Source: JAPOUP01 sp965201085 (GTDB lineage Bacteria; Pseudomonadota; Alphaproteobacteria; Rhodobacterales; Rhodobacteraceae). From it: a DNA stretch of 64,000 nucleotides. Below the pieces are notes generated by a model. That model was not told the origin of the DNA, ran no database searches, and saw only the letters and a program-made list of their open reading frames with translations. This document shows, one piece after another, positions 8,518-17,951 of this stretch (within the stretch, counting starts at the first letter, position 1; each line of letters begins with the position of its first letter). The stretch lies in NCBI GenBank assembly GCA_965201085.1, contig CBDAVS010000005.1, positions 1 to 64,000 of the forward strand, given 5' to 3'. Both the position numbers and the translations under genes were made by a program.

Positions 8518-9942
8518 GTGACAGTGGCCGAAGACGGAATTTTCTTTCTGACCTGTCGGGAGGTGCTCGATGAATTCGAAAGGGGTCACCTGTCGATGGG
8601 TGAATATATGCGTTCGCTCCTCGCCCGGACCGACACACATTCAGACCTGAACTGTTTCATCGACCTGGACCGCGACCTGGTCGCATCGATTGCCTCCAGA
8701 ACCATTCGCGGACCCCTCGCAGGCATTCCGATAGCGGTCAAGGACGCCATCAACACCAGATCGCTGCCGACAACCGCCGGGACGCCCGGTTTGAGAAATC
8801 ACCGCCCCGAATCGGACGCTGAGGTGGTCGCGTCGCTGCGAAAGGCCGGTGCCTTGATTCTCGGCAAGCTGAATATGCATGAACTCTCCTATGGAATCAC
8901 CTCGAACAACTCCCATACCGGTGCCGTTCGTAACCCGTTCGACAGATCCGCCATACCGGGCGGCTCGAGCGGTGGAGCCGGAGCCGCCGTCGCAGGCGGT
9001 CTCGTACCGGCGGCGATCGGAACCGATACGGGCGGCTCGGTGCGCATCCCGGCTGCGCTTTGCGGTGTTGTTGGATTTCGTCCCAGCACGGGACGCTACA
9101 GTCAATCAGGCATTGTCCCGGTTTCGCATACCCGTGACACCGCTGGACCGCTGTGCCGGTCCGTAGACGACGCCGCCCTTATCGACGCGGTCATTTCAGG
9201 ATCGGAAGACCGGCTCGCGTCCATCAGTCCCAACCGGATCACCTTAGGTGTGCCAAGCAATCACTTCCGCGATGGGCTCGATGAAGATGTGGCTACCGTT
9301 TTCGAGGAACGGCTTGCTGGCCTGAGACATGCCGGTGTCGTTACGAAAGATGTTCACGTACCGGAGGTCCATGCGCCAACGGAAGGCATCGGATTTACCA
9401 TCGCGCTTTATGAAACGAGAAGCGATTTGGCGAAATACCTCGAAGACAGCATGATCGGAGTCTCGTTCCGTCAGGTGATTGAGGCGGTTGCAAGCCCTGA
9501 TGTCAAAGCCACCCTCGTCGACCTGCTTGACACGTCATTCGTCGCCGATCTCAAACCAGCCTACCATAAGGCAATACGGTCCATCCGTCCGGCGATGCAG
9601 AAAACCGTGGATGCATTCTTCCGCGAAAGCGAAATCGACGCGCTGATTTTCCCTACGACACGCCTCACCGCACGCCCGATCGGGCAGGATTGCACGGTCA
9701 GCATCGGGGGCGAGGATGTCCTCACCTTTCCAAGCTACATCCATAACACCGACTTCGGCAGTATCGTTGGCCTTCCCGGTATATCGCTTCCGGCCGGGGT
9801 TGATCGAAATGGCCTGCCAATCGGGCTCGAGATCGACGGACCGGCCACACAGGACCGTCGGCTCCTGGCCATCGCCGCAGCCGTCGAGCGTTTATTCCCG
9901 GAACCCGCAAGACCCAGACTTTCCTATGAAAACAAGGAGTGA
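8518..9942 (+). CDS. Amidase (amidase-signature family, indoleacetamide hydrolase-like)
   Basis: This is a 474-residue amidase-signature enzyme that hydrolyses an amide to a carboxylate and ammonia. The Ser-cisSer-Lys triad is visible: lysine in IAVKDAINT, the first serine in the glycine/serine-rich GGSSGGAGAA, and the nucleophile in DTGGSVRIPA. The stretch KLNMHELSYGITSNN is typical of the branch containing indoleacetamide hydrolases and mandelamide-type amidases. The start is GTG with an AGGGAC ribosome site just upstream. It is followed after four bases by an ABC binding protein, so amide uptake and hydrolysis are probably linked. Confidence 0.88.
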   Translation: MTVAEDGIFFLTCREVLDEFERGHLSMGEYMRSLLARTDTHSDLNCFIDLDRDLVASIASRTIRGPLAGIPIAVKDAINTRSLPTTAGTPGLRNHRPESDAEVVASLRKAGALILGKLNMHELSYGITSNNSHTGAVRNPFDRSAIPGGSSGGAGAAVAGGLVPAAIGTDTGGSVRIPAALCGVVGFRPSTGRYSQSGIVPVSHTRDTAGPLCRSVDDAALIDAVISGSEDRLASISPNRITLGVPSNHFRDGLDEDVATVFEERLAGLRHAGVVTKDVHVPEVHAPTEGIGFTIALYETRSDLAKYLEDSMIGVSFRQVIEAVASPDVKATLVDLLDTSFVADLKPAYHKAIRSIRPAMQKTVDAFFRESEIDALIFPTTRLTARPIGQDCTVSIGGEDVLTFPSYIHNTDFGSIVGLPGISLPAGVDRNGLPIGLEIDGPATQDRRLLAIAAAVERLFPEPARPRLSYENKE

Positions 9943-9946
9943 GAAA

Positions 9947-11131
9947 ATGCAGCAAGGAAATCATCTTAACCGTCGCCAGCTTATGTCCGTTGCTGCCTCA
10001 GCTGCCGGACTTCTTGCCGCACCTTCAATCCTCAGGGCTCAGAGTCAGGATACGATCAGGGTCGGTACGTTTTTCTCACTCACGGGACCGGCTTCGCTTT
10101 TCGGACCCACGCAGACGGCCTGTGTCGAACTGGCGGCGGACCAGATCAACGCGACCGGTGGTATACTCGGGCGCCGGGTCGAACTCATTCCGGGCGATGG
10201 CGGGCTATCTCCGGCGGAAGCCGCACAGGCCGCGACACGTATGCTCCTACAGGACAGGGTGGAAATGCTGGTAGGTTCGCACAATTCCGCCGTTCGCCAG
10301 GCTATCGTCGCAACGTTGGAGGGTCGTGTTCCCTATATCTATACCCCGCTGTATGAAGGTGGTGAATGTGCGCCGAATACCTATGTTACCGCTGACACAC
10401 CGCCGCAGCAGATCAAACCTTCGATGACATGGCTCAACGACACATTCGGGGCTAAGAAGATCTATCTGATCGGTAATGACTATGTCTGGCCGCAGCGGGC
10501 CAATGCACGCGCCACGGAATATGCCGCGGCTTTCGGAGGAGAAATCGTCGGCGAGGAATATGTACCCCTCGGCCCGGGCAACAGGTTTGACGATGCGATC
10601 ACACGGATAAAGAACGCCCGGCCCGACCTGGTTCTCGTCAGTCTCGTAGGCACCGACAATGTCAACTTCAACCGGTCATTCGCGAGCTTTGGTCTGGACA
10701 CCTCGATCAGGCGGTTCTCACTGCTGCTGGAAGAGCTGACATTAATGGGTATCGGAGCGGAGAACAGCGCCGGACTCTATGGCTGCATGTCCTATTTCAC
10801 TGCGGTAACCTCAGCCGAGAACATTGAGTTCAAGTCACAATACTCGGCGAAATACGGTGATGACGCACCACCTTTATCAATGCTGGGCGCCGATGCATTC
10901 TCGGGGTTACACTGCGCGGCGGCACTGGTCGAGGCGGCTGGTGGAACCGATGATCCCGCCGCATTGATGTCAGCGTCCGAAGGGCTTGCCTACAGGACCG
11001 CGACCGGCATCGGCACGATGCGAAACCGGCATGTGAACAAGGATATGTACCTTGCCGAGTGCAAGGGCACGGAGTTCGAAATCGTCGAAGTCTTCCCCCA
11101 GGTGGCGCACGGCGAAACCTGCTCGGTGTGA
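9947..11131 (+). CDS. ABC transporter substrate-binding protein (urea/amide/branched-chain type)
   Basis: This is a periplasmic type I binding protein of the UrtA/AmiC/LivK group. The open frame extends well upstream into the amidase, but the ATG at 9947 follows an AAGGAG site and begins a real signal peptide. The leader NRRQLMSVAASAAGLLAAP carries an RR pair typical of Tat export. The mature part starts near QDTIRVGTFFSLTGPAS, followed by ADQINATGGILGRRVEL, the family's N-terminal fold. It resembles amide/urea receptors more than leucine receptors, which fits the amidase just upstream. Confidence 0.9.
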   Translation: MQQGNHLNRRQLMSVAASAAGLLAAPSILRAQSQDTIRVGTFFSLTGPASLFGPTQTACVELAADQINATGGILGRRVELIPGDGGLSPAEAAQAATRMLLQDRVEMLVGSHNSAVRQAIVATLEGRVPYIYTPLYEGGECAPNTYVTADTPPQQIKPSMTWLNDTFGAKKIYLIGNDYVWPQRANARATEYAAAFGGEIVGEEYVPLGPGNRFDDAITRIKNARPDLVLVSLVGTDNVNFNRSFASFGLDTSIRRFSLLLEELTLMGIGAENSAGLYGCMSYFTAVTSAENIEFKSQYSAKYGDDAPPLSMLGADAFSGLHCAAALVEAAGGTDDPAALMSASEGLAYRTATGIGTMRNRHVNKDMYLAECKGTEFEIVEVFPQVAHGETCSV

Positions 11132-12009
11132 ACACGCAGGTCGCGGGCGGCACGTCGATGGAACACATAATTGTCGCACACGGCCTGAACATTGCGTTCG
11201 AAATCGTTACACTGGCGACGGTGACCATCGGGTTGGCGGTTACGCTTGGTCTGCTGGGCGTTCTGAACCTCGCCCATGGCGAATTTATCATGATCGGCGC
11301 GTTCAGCGCTCTTGTCACTCAGACGGCTGGCCTACCGTTCGTGGCCGCGGTCCCACTCGCCATCATTGTCTGTATGGTCGTTGCGGTTCCAATCGAACGC
11401 TTCATCATCCGGCCCTTATACGCACGACCCTTCGATGCCATTCTCGCAACCTGGGGCGTCAGCCTGCTACTGCGTGAATGTGTCGAACTGATCTTCGGGC
11501 GTGGGTTCAACTCCGTGGCACAGCCCGTACCGGGAACCTTGTCCATCCTTGGAGCAAACTATCCCAGGTATCAGCTTGTCGTCATGATTGTTTCAAGCAT
11601 CGCCATAGGCGTGCTGATTGTCTGGTTCGTACGCAGTCGCACCGGACGGCGCATCAGGGCTATGGTAGGAAATCCTCCACTCGCCAAAGCGGTTGGTATC
11701 GCCTCTGACAGGCTGGCGAGGAACACTTTCGTCTTCGGTCTTTGTCTGGCGAGCATTTCAGGTGTTCTTCTGGCACCTATCGTAACGGTTCATCCGGGGA
11801 TGGGGATTGACTACGTCCTGAAATCATTTTTCGTCATGGTTGTCGGGGGTCTCGGAAGCATACTGGGGCTTGTTGTCGGCTCTGGCGTGATCGGCGGTGC
11901 GGAAGCAGTCGTCTCGGCGGTCATCGACCGCACGGCCGGTTACTCTTTCGTCCTCGTCGTCGCGCTGATTTTTCTCTGGAGGCGTCCGGATGGGCTGGTT
12001 GGTCGCTAA
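11128..12009 (+). CDS. Branched-chain/urea-type ABC transporter permease (LivH-like)
   Basis: This is an inner-membrane permease with about eight hydrophobic segments and the LivH-type motif GVLNLAHGEFIMIGA near residue 40. The GTG at 11128 overlaps the stop of the binding-protein gene and is the likely coupled start. An ATG at 11158 is an alternative that still keeps the first helix. Its 3' end overlaps the next gene by 20 bases. It pairs with the LivM domain of the downstream fusion to form the channel. Confidence 0.9.
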   Translation: MNTQVAGGTSMEHIIVAHGLNIAFEIVTLATVTIGLAVTLGLLGVLNLAHGEFIMIGAFSALVTQTAGLPFVAAVPLAIIVCMVVAVPIERFIIRPLYARPFDAILATWGVSLLLRECVELIFGRGFNSVAQPVPGTLSILGANYPRYQLVVMIVSSIAIGVLIVWFVRSRTGRRIRAMVGNPPLAKAVGIASDRLARNTFVFGLCLASISGVLLAPIVTVHPGMGIDYVLKSFFVMVVGGLGSILGLVVGSGVIGGAEAVVSAVIDRTAGYSFVLVVALIFLWRRPDGLVGR

Positions 12010-13717
12010 TGCCCTCGTTTCCGCCGGTATCCTTATCGCCCTGCCATTGCTGGTGGACGCTTTCACCACCTATTCGATAGCTCTCTATCTCCTCTATGCC
12101 GTCGCGGCTCTTGGGCTCGGAATCGCTTGGGGTCAAGCGGGACTTCTATCGTTGGGGCAAGGTTTTTTCGTTGGACTTGGCGCCTATTTTTCGGGAATTT
12201 CCTTGATCAACTTCAGCGAAGATCCCGCACTTTGGCCACTTCTCATCGTCTGCGTCCTGGCTCCCGGTGCCATAGCTTACATGATCGGGACCATGATTTT
12301 TCGGGGCCGGCGTCAAAACGGCGCGTTCTTTGCCCTGATCACGCTTGGACTCGTGCTTCTGGCCTCTCAGGTCGCTACATCGTGGCGATCCGTCACCGGA
12401 GGCTTCAACGGCCTGCTTGGCATTCCAGGTATTCCTGGAATGGACAACTTCGATGACGCCTACACGATTTCCGCCATTGCCCTTATCGTCACCCTGCTAA
12501 CCTTCGCCTGGCTGCAGTCATCGCCCCTGGCGGTACTATGGCGCGCGCTTGCGCAGGATGAACGCCGTGTAGCCTTCCTCGGCTTTAGCGTCAGTCGACT
12601 CAAAGCGGTCGCCTTTGGCATCAGCGGCACCATGGGCGGTCTGGCGGGTACGCTTTATGCGCCGGCAAACAATCTTGTAACGCCGGATCTGTTCAGCTTC
12701 GCGCTGTCTACAAATCTTGTGATTTGGGTTGCCATTGGCGGACGGGCGACCTTATGGGGGCCGATACTTGGTGCGATCCTGATCGGAATGCTTACGTCGG
12801 GGCTGCGTGACAGCATTTCATTCTGGGAATTGATCCTCGCCGCAATATTCATCTGTTCGGTTCTCCATTTCCATAATGGCATAATGGGTAGGATCGAAGC
12901 GCGGTTTCGCCGCGTATGTGTAGGTATCGGTGAGTATACACGTCCCGCGCCGCCGCGTCGAACGGCGAAAAACGGCAACGTGAGCTTTGAAAACATTCAC
13001 CTGCGGGCCGGAGAGGTCGAGATTCTTTCCGGTCTGAGTTTCGAGATGCGGACACCCGGCATATATTGCCTCATAGGTCCGAATGGGGCCGGGAAAACGA
13101 CGGCCTTCAATGCGTTGACCGGCGAATTCCCTGCCCAGACCGGTCGTCTGCGATTTATGGGCGTTGATCTGCGGCGGCCTGACGCCATGCTCATGGCTCG
13201 GGACGGGCTTGGGCGAAAGTTTCAGGTCCCCGCGGTCTTCGACAGGTTGACGATAGGTGAAAACCTATCGATAGCGCTCTGGTGCGGGCGGGCGGGCTGG
13301 TGCGACATGCTCCGGTTCTCAGCCATGCGATGGACATCGGAGACGATGGACCATCTGATTCTCACCTTTCCGTTTCTGGCCGAAAGGGATCGGATGGTTC
13401 GGGATCTTTCGCACGGTCAACGCCAGATACTCGACCTTGCGATGGTACTTGCGATGGAGCCCAAGGTGATTCTGCTTGATGAGCCCTGCGCAGGCCTTTC
13501 CACTTCCGAAACCTCTCAGGTGGCTGACACCATCGCCTGGGCCACGAAGCGTTTCAGCGCGACAACGTTGATCATCGAACACGATATGGCACTGGTCGAA
13601 AAGCTCGCGTCTCATGTATTCGTGATGCATCAGGGCACTCTTCTGGCCGAAGGCAGCGTTGATGCGATCAAAGCATCCGATGCGGTGCGCGCGGTTTATG
13701 TTGGAGGGCGTAAATGA
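11990..13717 (+). CDS. LivM-LivG fusion: ABC permease plus ATPase in one chain
   Basis: The 575-residue protein joins two subunits that are usually separate. Residues 1 to about 310 form a LivM-like permease with the motif GQAGLLSLGQGFFVGLGAY near residue 48. A linker rich in R and P follows, and from about residue 327 comes a LivG-like ATPase. The ATPase has Walker A GPNGAGKTT, signature LSHGQRQ, Walker B VILLDEP and a switch histidine in IIEHDMALVE. No frameshift is needed for the join, so it is a real fusion. It overlaps LivH upstream by 20 bases and LivF downstream by four (ATGA). Fused LivM-LivG proteins are known but less common than separate subunits. Confidence 0.9.
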   Translation: MGWLVANALVSAGILIALPLLVDAFTTYSIALYLLYAVAALGLGIAWGQAGLLSLGQGFFVGLGAYFSGISLINFSEDPALWPLLIVCVLAPGAIAYMIGTMIFRGRRQNGAFFALITLGLVLLASQVATSWRSVTGGFNGLLGIPGIPGMDNFDDAYTISAIALIVTLLTFAWLQSSPLAVLWRALAQDERRVAFLGFSVSRLKAVAFGISGTMGGLAGTLYAPANNLVTPDLFSFALSTNLVIWVAIGGRATLWGPILGAILIGMLTSGLRDSISFWELILAAIFICSVLHFHNGIMGRIEARFRRVCVGIGEYTRPAPPRRTAKNGNVSFENIHLRAGEVEILSGLSFEMRTPGIYCLIGPNGAGKTTAFNALTGEFPAQTGRLRFMGVDLRRPDAMLMARDGLGRKFQVPAVFDRLTIGENLSIALWCGRAGWCDMLRFSAMRWTSETMDHLILTFPFLAERDRMVRDLSHGQRQILDLAMVLAMEPKVILLDEPCAGLSTSETSQVADTIAWATKRFSATTLIIEHDMALVEKLASHVFVMHQGTLLAEGSVDAIKASDAVRAVYVGGRK

Positions 13718-14412
13718 ACCGCGATCCGGTATTTTGCTTTGACGACATTACCGGTGGCTATGGGCGCATGATGATCGTACGCGGGGTCTCCGGTCGCTTG
13801 TGGCCCGGTGAGTGCCTTTGCGTGATGGGACGCAACGGCGTCGGAAAGAGCACGTTGATGAAGCTGCTCTCCGGCCATCTCCCGCTTGCGTCTGGAACCG
13901 TCGTGCTCGACGGCGTCGAAATCGGCAATCAACCCGCCGAGGCTCGGCAATGGGCAGGCTTGAACTACTCCATGCAGGAAAATGCCGTCTTTAACGACCT
14001 CTCGGTGAAAGAGAACCTGACACTGATGCGTCGAACCGATGAACTTTCAGGTTTGGCTCAATTCTTCACAGCTTTTCCAATAATTCGGAAACGGCTTTCG
14101 CAGAGGGCCGGGACGCTCAGCGGTGGGGAACGCAAAATCCTGTCTTTCGTACGCGCGATGTCCGAACACGGCAAGATATTGATGCTGGATGAGCCGACCG
14201 AAGGTGTTCAACCGGAAAATATCGATCGAATGGTTGAGGCGATCAACACCGCGAAATCCAACGGAAACGCGCTTCTTATCGTCGAGCAGAATATCGATTT
14301 CGTCCTCGGTGTGGCTGACCGTATCTGTGTGATGGACCGGGGAAAGGCGATCCTGACCAGGGATCGTGAGGAGGTCGACCGCGCAACCCTGCTGGTCCGG
14401 CTGACGGTCTGA
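13714..14412 (+). CDS. ABC transporter ATPase (LivF/UrtE-like)
   Basis: This is the second ATPase of the importer, 232 residues. Walker A is GRNGVGKST, the signature is LSGGERK and Walker B is ILMLDEP. The residue after the last strand is glutamine (IVEQN) where most ABC ATPases have histidine, which is normal for LivF. The start overlaps the fusion gene in an ATGA, and it closes the five-gene amidase/ABC operon. The next 290 bases contain no gene I recognise. Confidence 0.92.
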   Translation: MNRDPVFCFDDITGGYGRMMIVRGVSGRLWPGECLCVMGRNGVGKSTLMKLLSGHLPLASGTVVLDGVEIGNQPAEARQWAGLNYSMQENAVFNDLSVKENLTLMRRTDELSGLAQFFTAFPIIRKRLSQRAGTLSGGERKILSFVRAMSEHGKILMLDEPTEGVQPENIDRMVEAINTAKSNGNALLIVEQNIDFVLGVADRICVMDRGKAILTRDREEVDRATLLVRLTV

Positions 14413-14700
14413 ATAACAGCTTGGATGCCCATATACCGGTACATGACCCGCCCTAAAACGTATTCCTACCATCTGACGGAGATTCGGCCAAAGCGTTTTC
14501 CACCGAATGACGGCTTTTCGGGTCACCCACCAAGATTTGCCGGATCCGTAGATCGGCGGTTCAACGCTTCCCCGCATTCCATTGGCGGTTGTTCTTCGTG
14601 GTGCCGAAGTCACTGTGGGTTGGCTCCGGCGCACACGGGAAACACCCAGATCCGGTGGCGTCGCTTGGGCGCTGCGGCGAGGAAGCTTCATTTCCTTCAA

Positions 14701-15621
14701 TCACCATTCAAACCGTTCTGTTACCAGCCGTTGGCCGATCATGAATGCGTCAGCGATATGAACCATCGGACGCAGATCCATTTCGATTCCGCGCGTCGCC
14801 ACGAGTCTGGCCATACGTGCGTATAGCCTGGGGTATTCGCCCCTTGGGTGCCCCCCGGACAGCGATGACTCGATATCATCCACGAACATACGCGATCCAC
14901 CTTCGATCAGCTTCAGGATCCCGTGATCGGTCACGACCTCGATCTTCCAGATGTCCCGCTCCCGCTCCCTCCAGTCAAACTCTGCGGATACATTGCCCGA
15001 AAACACCAGACCCGCCGCGATCGGGGTCTGGCGATTCTCGGGGAACGACAGCGAAGCGCTCCGCAGGTGTATGGGCTTCGGCAGTATTTCAGTCAGAATC
15101 GATAACGCGTTGATACCGGGGTCGAACACTCCCATCCCGCCTGGCTCGAATACCCAGTCCTGGTTGGGGTGCCATTTGCGTACGTCCTCGCGCCAGGTAA
15201 TATACGCACGCCTGACCTCCCTATCCTTCAACCAGTCACGCGCCGCGCCGACCGCCACCGCCTCCCGTGAATGCCATGACGCGAACAGTGCAAGCCCGCG
15301 CGCCGTGGCGAGCTCTTCCAGTTCGTGGCACTCAGCCAATGTCGCGCCCGGCGGTTTTTCAAGCATGACATGGCGACCGGCTTCGAGTGCGGTCCTGGCC
15401 GCCGCGAAACGGGGAACGGGTGGCAGGCAGAGCGACACGACGGAAATGTCGGATCGTTTGGAAAGCATATCATGGAGGTCGGTGAAGCGTTCCACTCCTT
15501 CCAGAAACCCCCGCCTCGAAACCGTTGCCGCAAGCTCCCAATCAGCCGACGCGGTTATCGACGGTATATGCCGGTCCACGGCGATCTTTCCGATTCCAAC
15601 CAAAGCGATTTGCGTGCTCAT
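14701..15621 (-). CDS. Gfo/Idh/MocA oxidoreductase (galactose 1-dehydrogenase-like)
   Basis: This is a NAD(P)-dependent sugar or inositol dehydrogenase of about 306 residues. The Rossmann motif is at the very start, ALVGIGKIAVDRHIP, and the family EKPPGATLAE motif lies near residue 90. The N-terminus resembles D-galactose 1-dehydrogenases more than inositol dehydrogenases. I took the ATG at 15621 because the Rossmann strand begins there; the frame remains open for another 35 codons upstream without family sequence. It stands alone between the amide operon and trmB. Confidence 0.82.
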   Translation of the reverse strand: MSTQIALVGIGKIAVDRHIPSITASADWELAATVSRRGFLEGVERFTDLHDMLSKRSDISVVSLCLPPVPRFAAARTALEAGRHVMLEKPPGATLAECHELEELATARGLALFASWHSREAVAVGAARDWLKDREVRRAYITWREDVRKWHPNQDWVFEPGGMGVFDPGINALSILTEILPKPIHLRSASLSFPENRQTPIAAGLVFSGNVSAEFDWRERERDIWKIEVVTDHGILKLIEGGSRMFVDDIESSLSGGHPRGEYPRLYARMARLVATRGIEMDLRPMVHIADAFMIGQRLVTERFEW

Positions 15622-15789
15622 CGAGGATGTCCTGTTGGGGAGTGGTGAGCGTATTATGCTCCAGTTCGGACATGTACTCCACCAATTCTGGCGGCAACCT
15701 GAATAATGTTGGGGGACGGCTTTCACTCCGAACAGCCGGACCCTGCAGGAGCGGAATTCCTTTGCGGCCCAACCTATGCGTATTTCGGT

Positions 15790-16515
15790 TCAGCCGCGAT
15801 GTGCGGTTCTTTCGAACGTAAGGTAGTGTGGTATTCGTCCCTCGCGCAGTGCCTTCCGTTCATATCTCGTTGACAGCCAATCCCCCCAGGATCGCCGCCA
15901 GTCGACCGGTCTTTCGGCCCGCCATTCGAACCCGGCTTTGGGCACCTCTTCCAAGGTCTGCCGAACATAGTCGGGAATGTCCGTCGCTACCCGCAATTCA
16001 GCCCCCGGTTCCGTGACACGCCCAAGCGGTTTAAGATATTCCGGAGTTACGGCCCTTCTGCGATGGTGGCGTCTTTTCGGCCAAGGATCCGGATATAACA
16101 GGAAAACCCCGGAAACCGATCCATCCGGGAGAACATCGAGAAGATCACGGACATCACCTGGATGGATCCGCACGTTGCCGATATCCTTCGTTCGGATCCT
16201 GCCGAGGAGTGCGGCGATGCCATTGGCGAAAATCTCGCAGCCAATGAATCCAACACCGGGTCGCAATCCAGCCTGATGCACAAGATGCTCGCCCGCCCCA
16301 AATCCGATTTCCAGCCATATCGAACGCTCGCGGAACAGTTCGGTTGGATCAATCTGTTCCCTTTCAGGGTTTTCTCGCCGGTCCACGCCCGGAACACGGA
16401 ATTTCGGCAGGTCCCGATCGAGGGCGGTCCGCTGGCCGGGCTTCAGCGACTTTCCATGTTTTCTTCCGTAAAGATTACGCCGGGGCGCATCCGGATGGCG
16501 TCCGCCTGAAGTCAT
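15790..16515 (-). CDS. trmB: tRNA (guanine-N7-)-methyltransferase
   Basis: TrmB puts the N7-methyl group on G46 of the tRNA variable loop, using S-adenosylmethionine. The SAM-binding motif LEIGFGAGEHLVHQA is near residue 70, the GNVRIHPGDVRDLL strand follows, and the signature FLLYPDPWPKRRHH is near residue 140. The 241-residue length fits. The ATG at 16515 is preferred to an in-frame TTG three codons upstream. It lies just downstream of metK on the same strand, a common alphaproteobacterial arrangement that joins the SAM maker and a SAM user. Confidence 0.94.
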   Translation of the reverse strand: MTSGGRHPDAPRRNLYGRKHGKSLKPGQRTALDRDLPKFRVPGVDRRENPEREQIDPTELFRERSIWLEIGFGAGEHLVHQAGLRPGVGFIGCEIFANGIAALLGRIRTKDIGNVRIHPGDVRDLLDVLPDGSVSGVFLLYPDPWPKRRHHRRRAVTPEYLKPLGRVTEPGAELRVATDIPDYVRQTLEEVPKAGFEWRAERPVDWRRSWGDWLSTRYERKALREGRIPHYLTFERTAHRG

Positions 16516-16642
16516 GACCTGCAATCCAGCCCGAGCCCGCTCCGTGGCTCACCTGAGAATTCGCTGGCCTTGAGATATGTCTGAACGCACCAGATCGGCA
16601 CCTGATATCTCCGCCGAGCGGGGATTCGCGTCGCCCGACGGC

Positions 16643-17815
16643 TTAAACGATCCTGCTCAGCTCATTCACAAGGTCGGTCCTTTCCCAGGAAAAGCCGCCT
16701 TTTGAATCGGGACTGCGCCCGAAATGACCGTATGCCGCGGTTCGTTGGTAGATCGGACGGTTCAGGCCCAGATGCTCCCGGATTCCGCGCGGTGTGAGAT
16801 CCATGACCTGGGAGACAGCCCGCTCGATCCTGTCCTCATCCGCTTTTCCCGTCCCATATGTCTCGACATGTATTGAAAGCGGACGGGCGACGCCGATCGC
16901 ATAGGAAAGTTGCAGGCAGCAGCGCTTCGCAATCTCGGCGGCAACTATGTTTTTCGCGAGATACCTGGCGGCATAAGCCGCAGAGCGATCGACCTTGGTC
17001 GGATCCTTACCCGAAAACGCACCACCCCCATGAGGAGCAGCGCCACCGTATGTGTCGACGATGATCTTGCGACCCGTGAGACCGGCGTCACCTTCCGGCC
17101 CCCCTATCACGAACCGCCCAGTCGGATTCACATGCCATTCGGTCCTGCCGTCGATCCAACCATCGGGGATCTCGCTACGGATGAACGGCTCCACGATGCC
17201 GCGCACGTCGTCACTCGTGAGCCCTTCGTCAAGGTGCTGGGTCGACAATACGATCGAAGCGACTCCAACCGGCTTTCCGTCAAAATACCTTAAGGTGAGC
17301 TGCGACTTCGCGTCGGGACCCAACTTGCTGGCATCGCCCTCACCGTCCTTGCGCGCCTTGGTAAGCCGTCGAAGTATTGCATGGGCATACTGGATCGGGG
17401 CGGGCATCAGTTCCGGGGTCTCGTCGACGGCGTAGCCGAACACGATCCCCTGATCTCCCGCACCCTCGTCTTTTTCGCCGCTTGCGTCGACTCCCTGGGC
17501 GATATCTTCAGACTGGGCGTTGAGATAGTTGTCGACCTTAAGGTTCGCCCAGTGGAATCCTTCCTGCTCATAGCCAATATCCCGCACGCATCGCCGCACG
17601 ATCCGCTCAACGTTCCGGTGGACGCCGTCAGGGCCGCGGACTTCTCCCCCGACGATGATCCGATTGGTGGTTGCGAAGGTTTCGCAGGCCACTCTGGAAA
17701 CGGGATCGGCTTTCAGGAACGCGTCCAGGACAGCGTCGGAAATCTGGTCACAGATTTTGTCGGGATGCCCTTCCGATACCGATTCGGAAGTAAAAATATA
17801 GTCATTGCGGGACAC
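16643..17815 (-). CDS. metK: S-adenosylmethionine synthetase
   Basis: MetK makes S-adenosylmethionine from ATP and methionine. The 390-residue protein begins with FTSESVSEGHPDKICDQ, the conserved N-terminal ATP/methionine block. It has the phosphate loop GGGAFSGKDPTKVDRSAAY and the domain-closing FVIGGPEGDAGLTGRK. The C-terminal stretch after the GGFSWERTDL motif is normal. The start codon is GTG at 17815, five bases after a GGAG ribosome site. That site is part of a SAM/SAH riboswitch, so translation is expected to fall when SAM is plentiful. Confidence 0.97.
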   Translation of the reverse strand: MSRNDYIFTSESVSEGHPDKICDQISDAVLDAFLKADPVSRVACETFATTNRIIVGGEVRGPDGVHRNVERIVRRCVRDIGYEQEGFHWANLKVDNYLNAQSEDIAQGVDASGEKDEGAGDQGIVFGYAVDETPELMPAPIQYAHAILRRLTKARKDGEGDASKLGPDAKSQLTLRYFDGKPVGVASIVLSTQHLDEGLTSDDVRGIVEPFIRSEIPDGWIDGRTEWHVNPTGRFVIGGPEGDAGLTGRKIIVDTYGGAAPHGGGAFSGKDPTKVDRSAAYAARYLAKNIVAAEIAKRCCLQLSYAIGVARPLSIHVETYGTGKADEDRIERAVSQVMDLTPRGIREHLGLNRPIYQRTAAYGHFGRSPDSKGGFSWERTDLVNELSRIV

Positions 17816-17816
17816 G

Positions 17817-17866
17817 GGTGCTCCATTGGATCAAAGTCCCCCACGTCAGGAAGCCGTTGTGGGGGC
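17817..17866 (-). promoter_or_regulatory. SAM/SAH riboswitch in the metK leader
   Basis: Read on the minus strand, a 7-bp stem CCCCCAC (17865-17859) pairs with GTGGGGG (17844-17838). Its loop contains ACGGCTTCCTGACG, the near-invariant core of the SAM/SAH class. The downstream strand TCCAATGGAGCAC supplies the pseudoknot partner: GGCTTCC can pair with the GGAG ribosome site and its neighbours. The class is known to bind SAM or SAH and to hide the metK ribosome site in Rhodobacterales. Position, core and pseudoknot all agree here. The call is by eye, not from a covariance model. Confidence 0.9.
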
Positions 17867-17951
17867 GGATCGCGCCGCGTTAAGCGGTGAGCGTATGGAA
17901 GTCAATCGGTATCGAACCTGATTTCTTCGAAACGGTTCGAAATCGGTCAAT

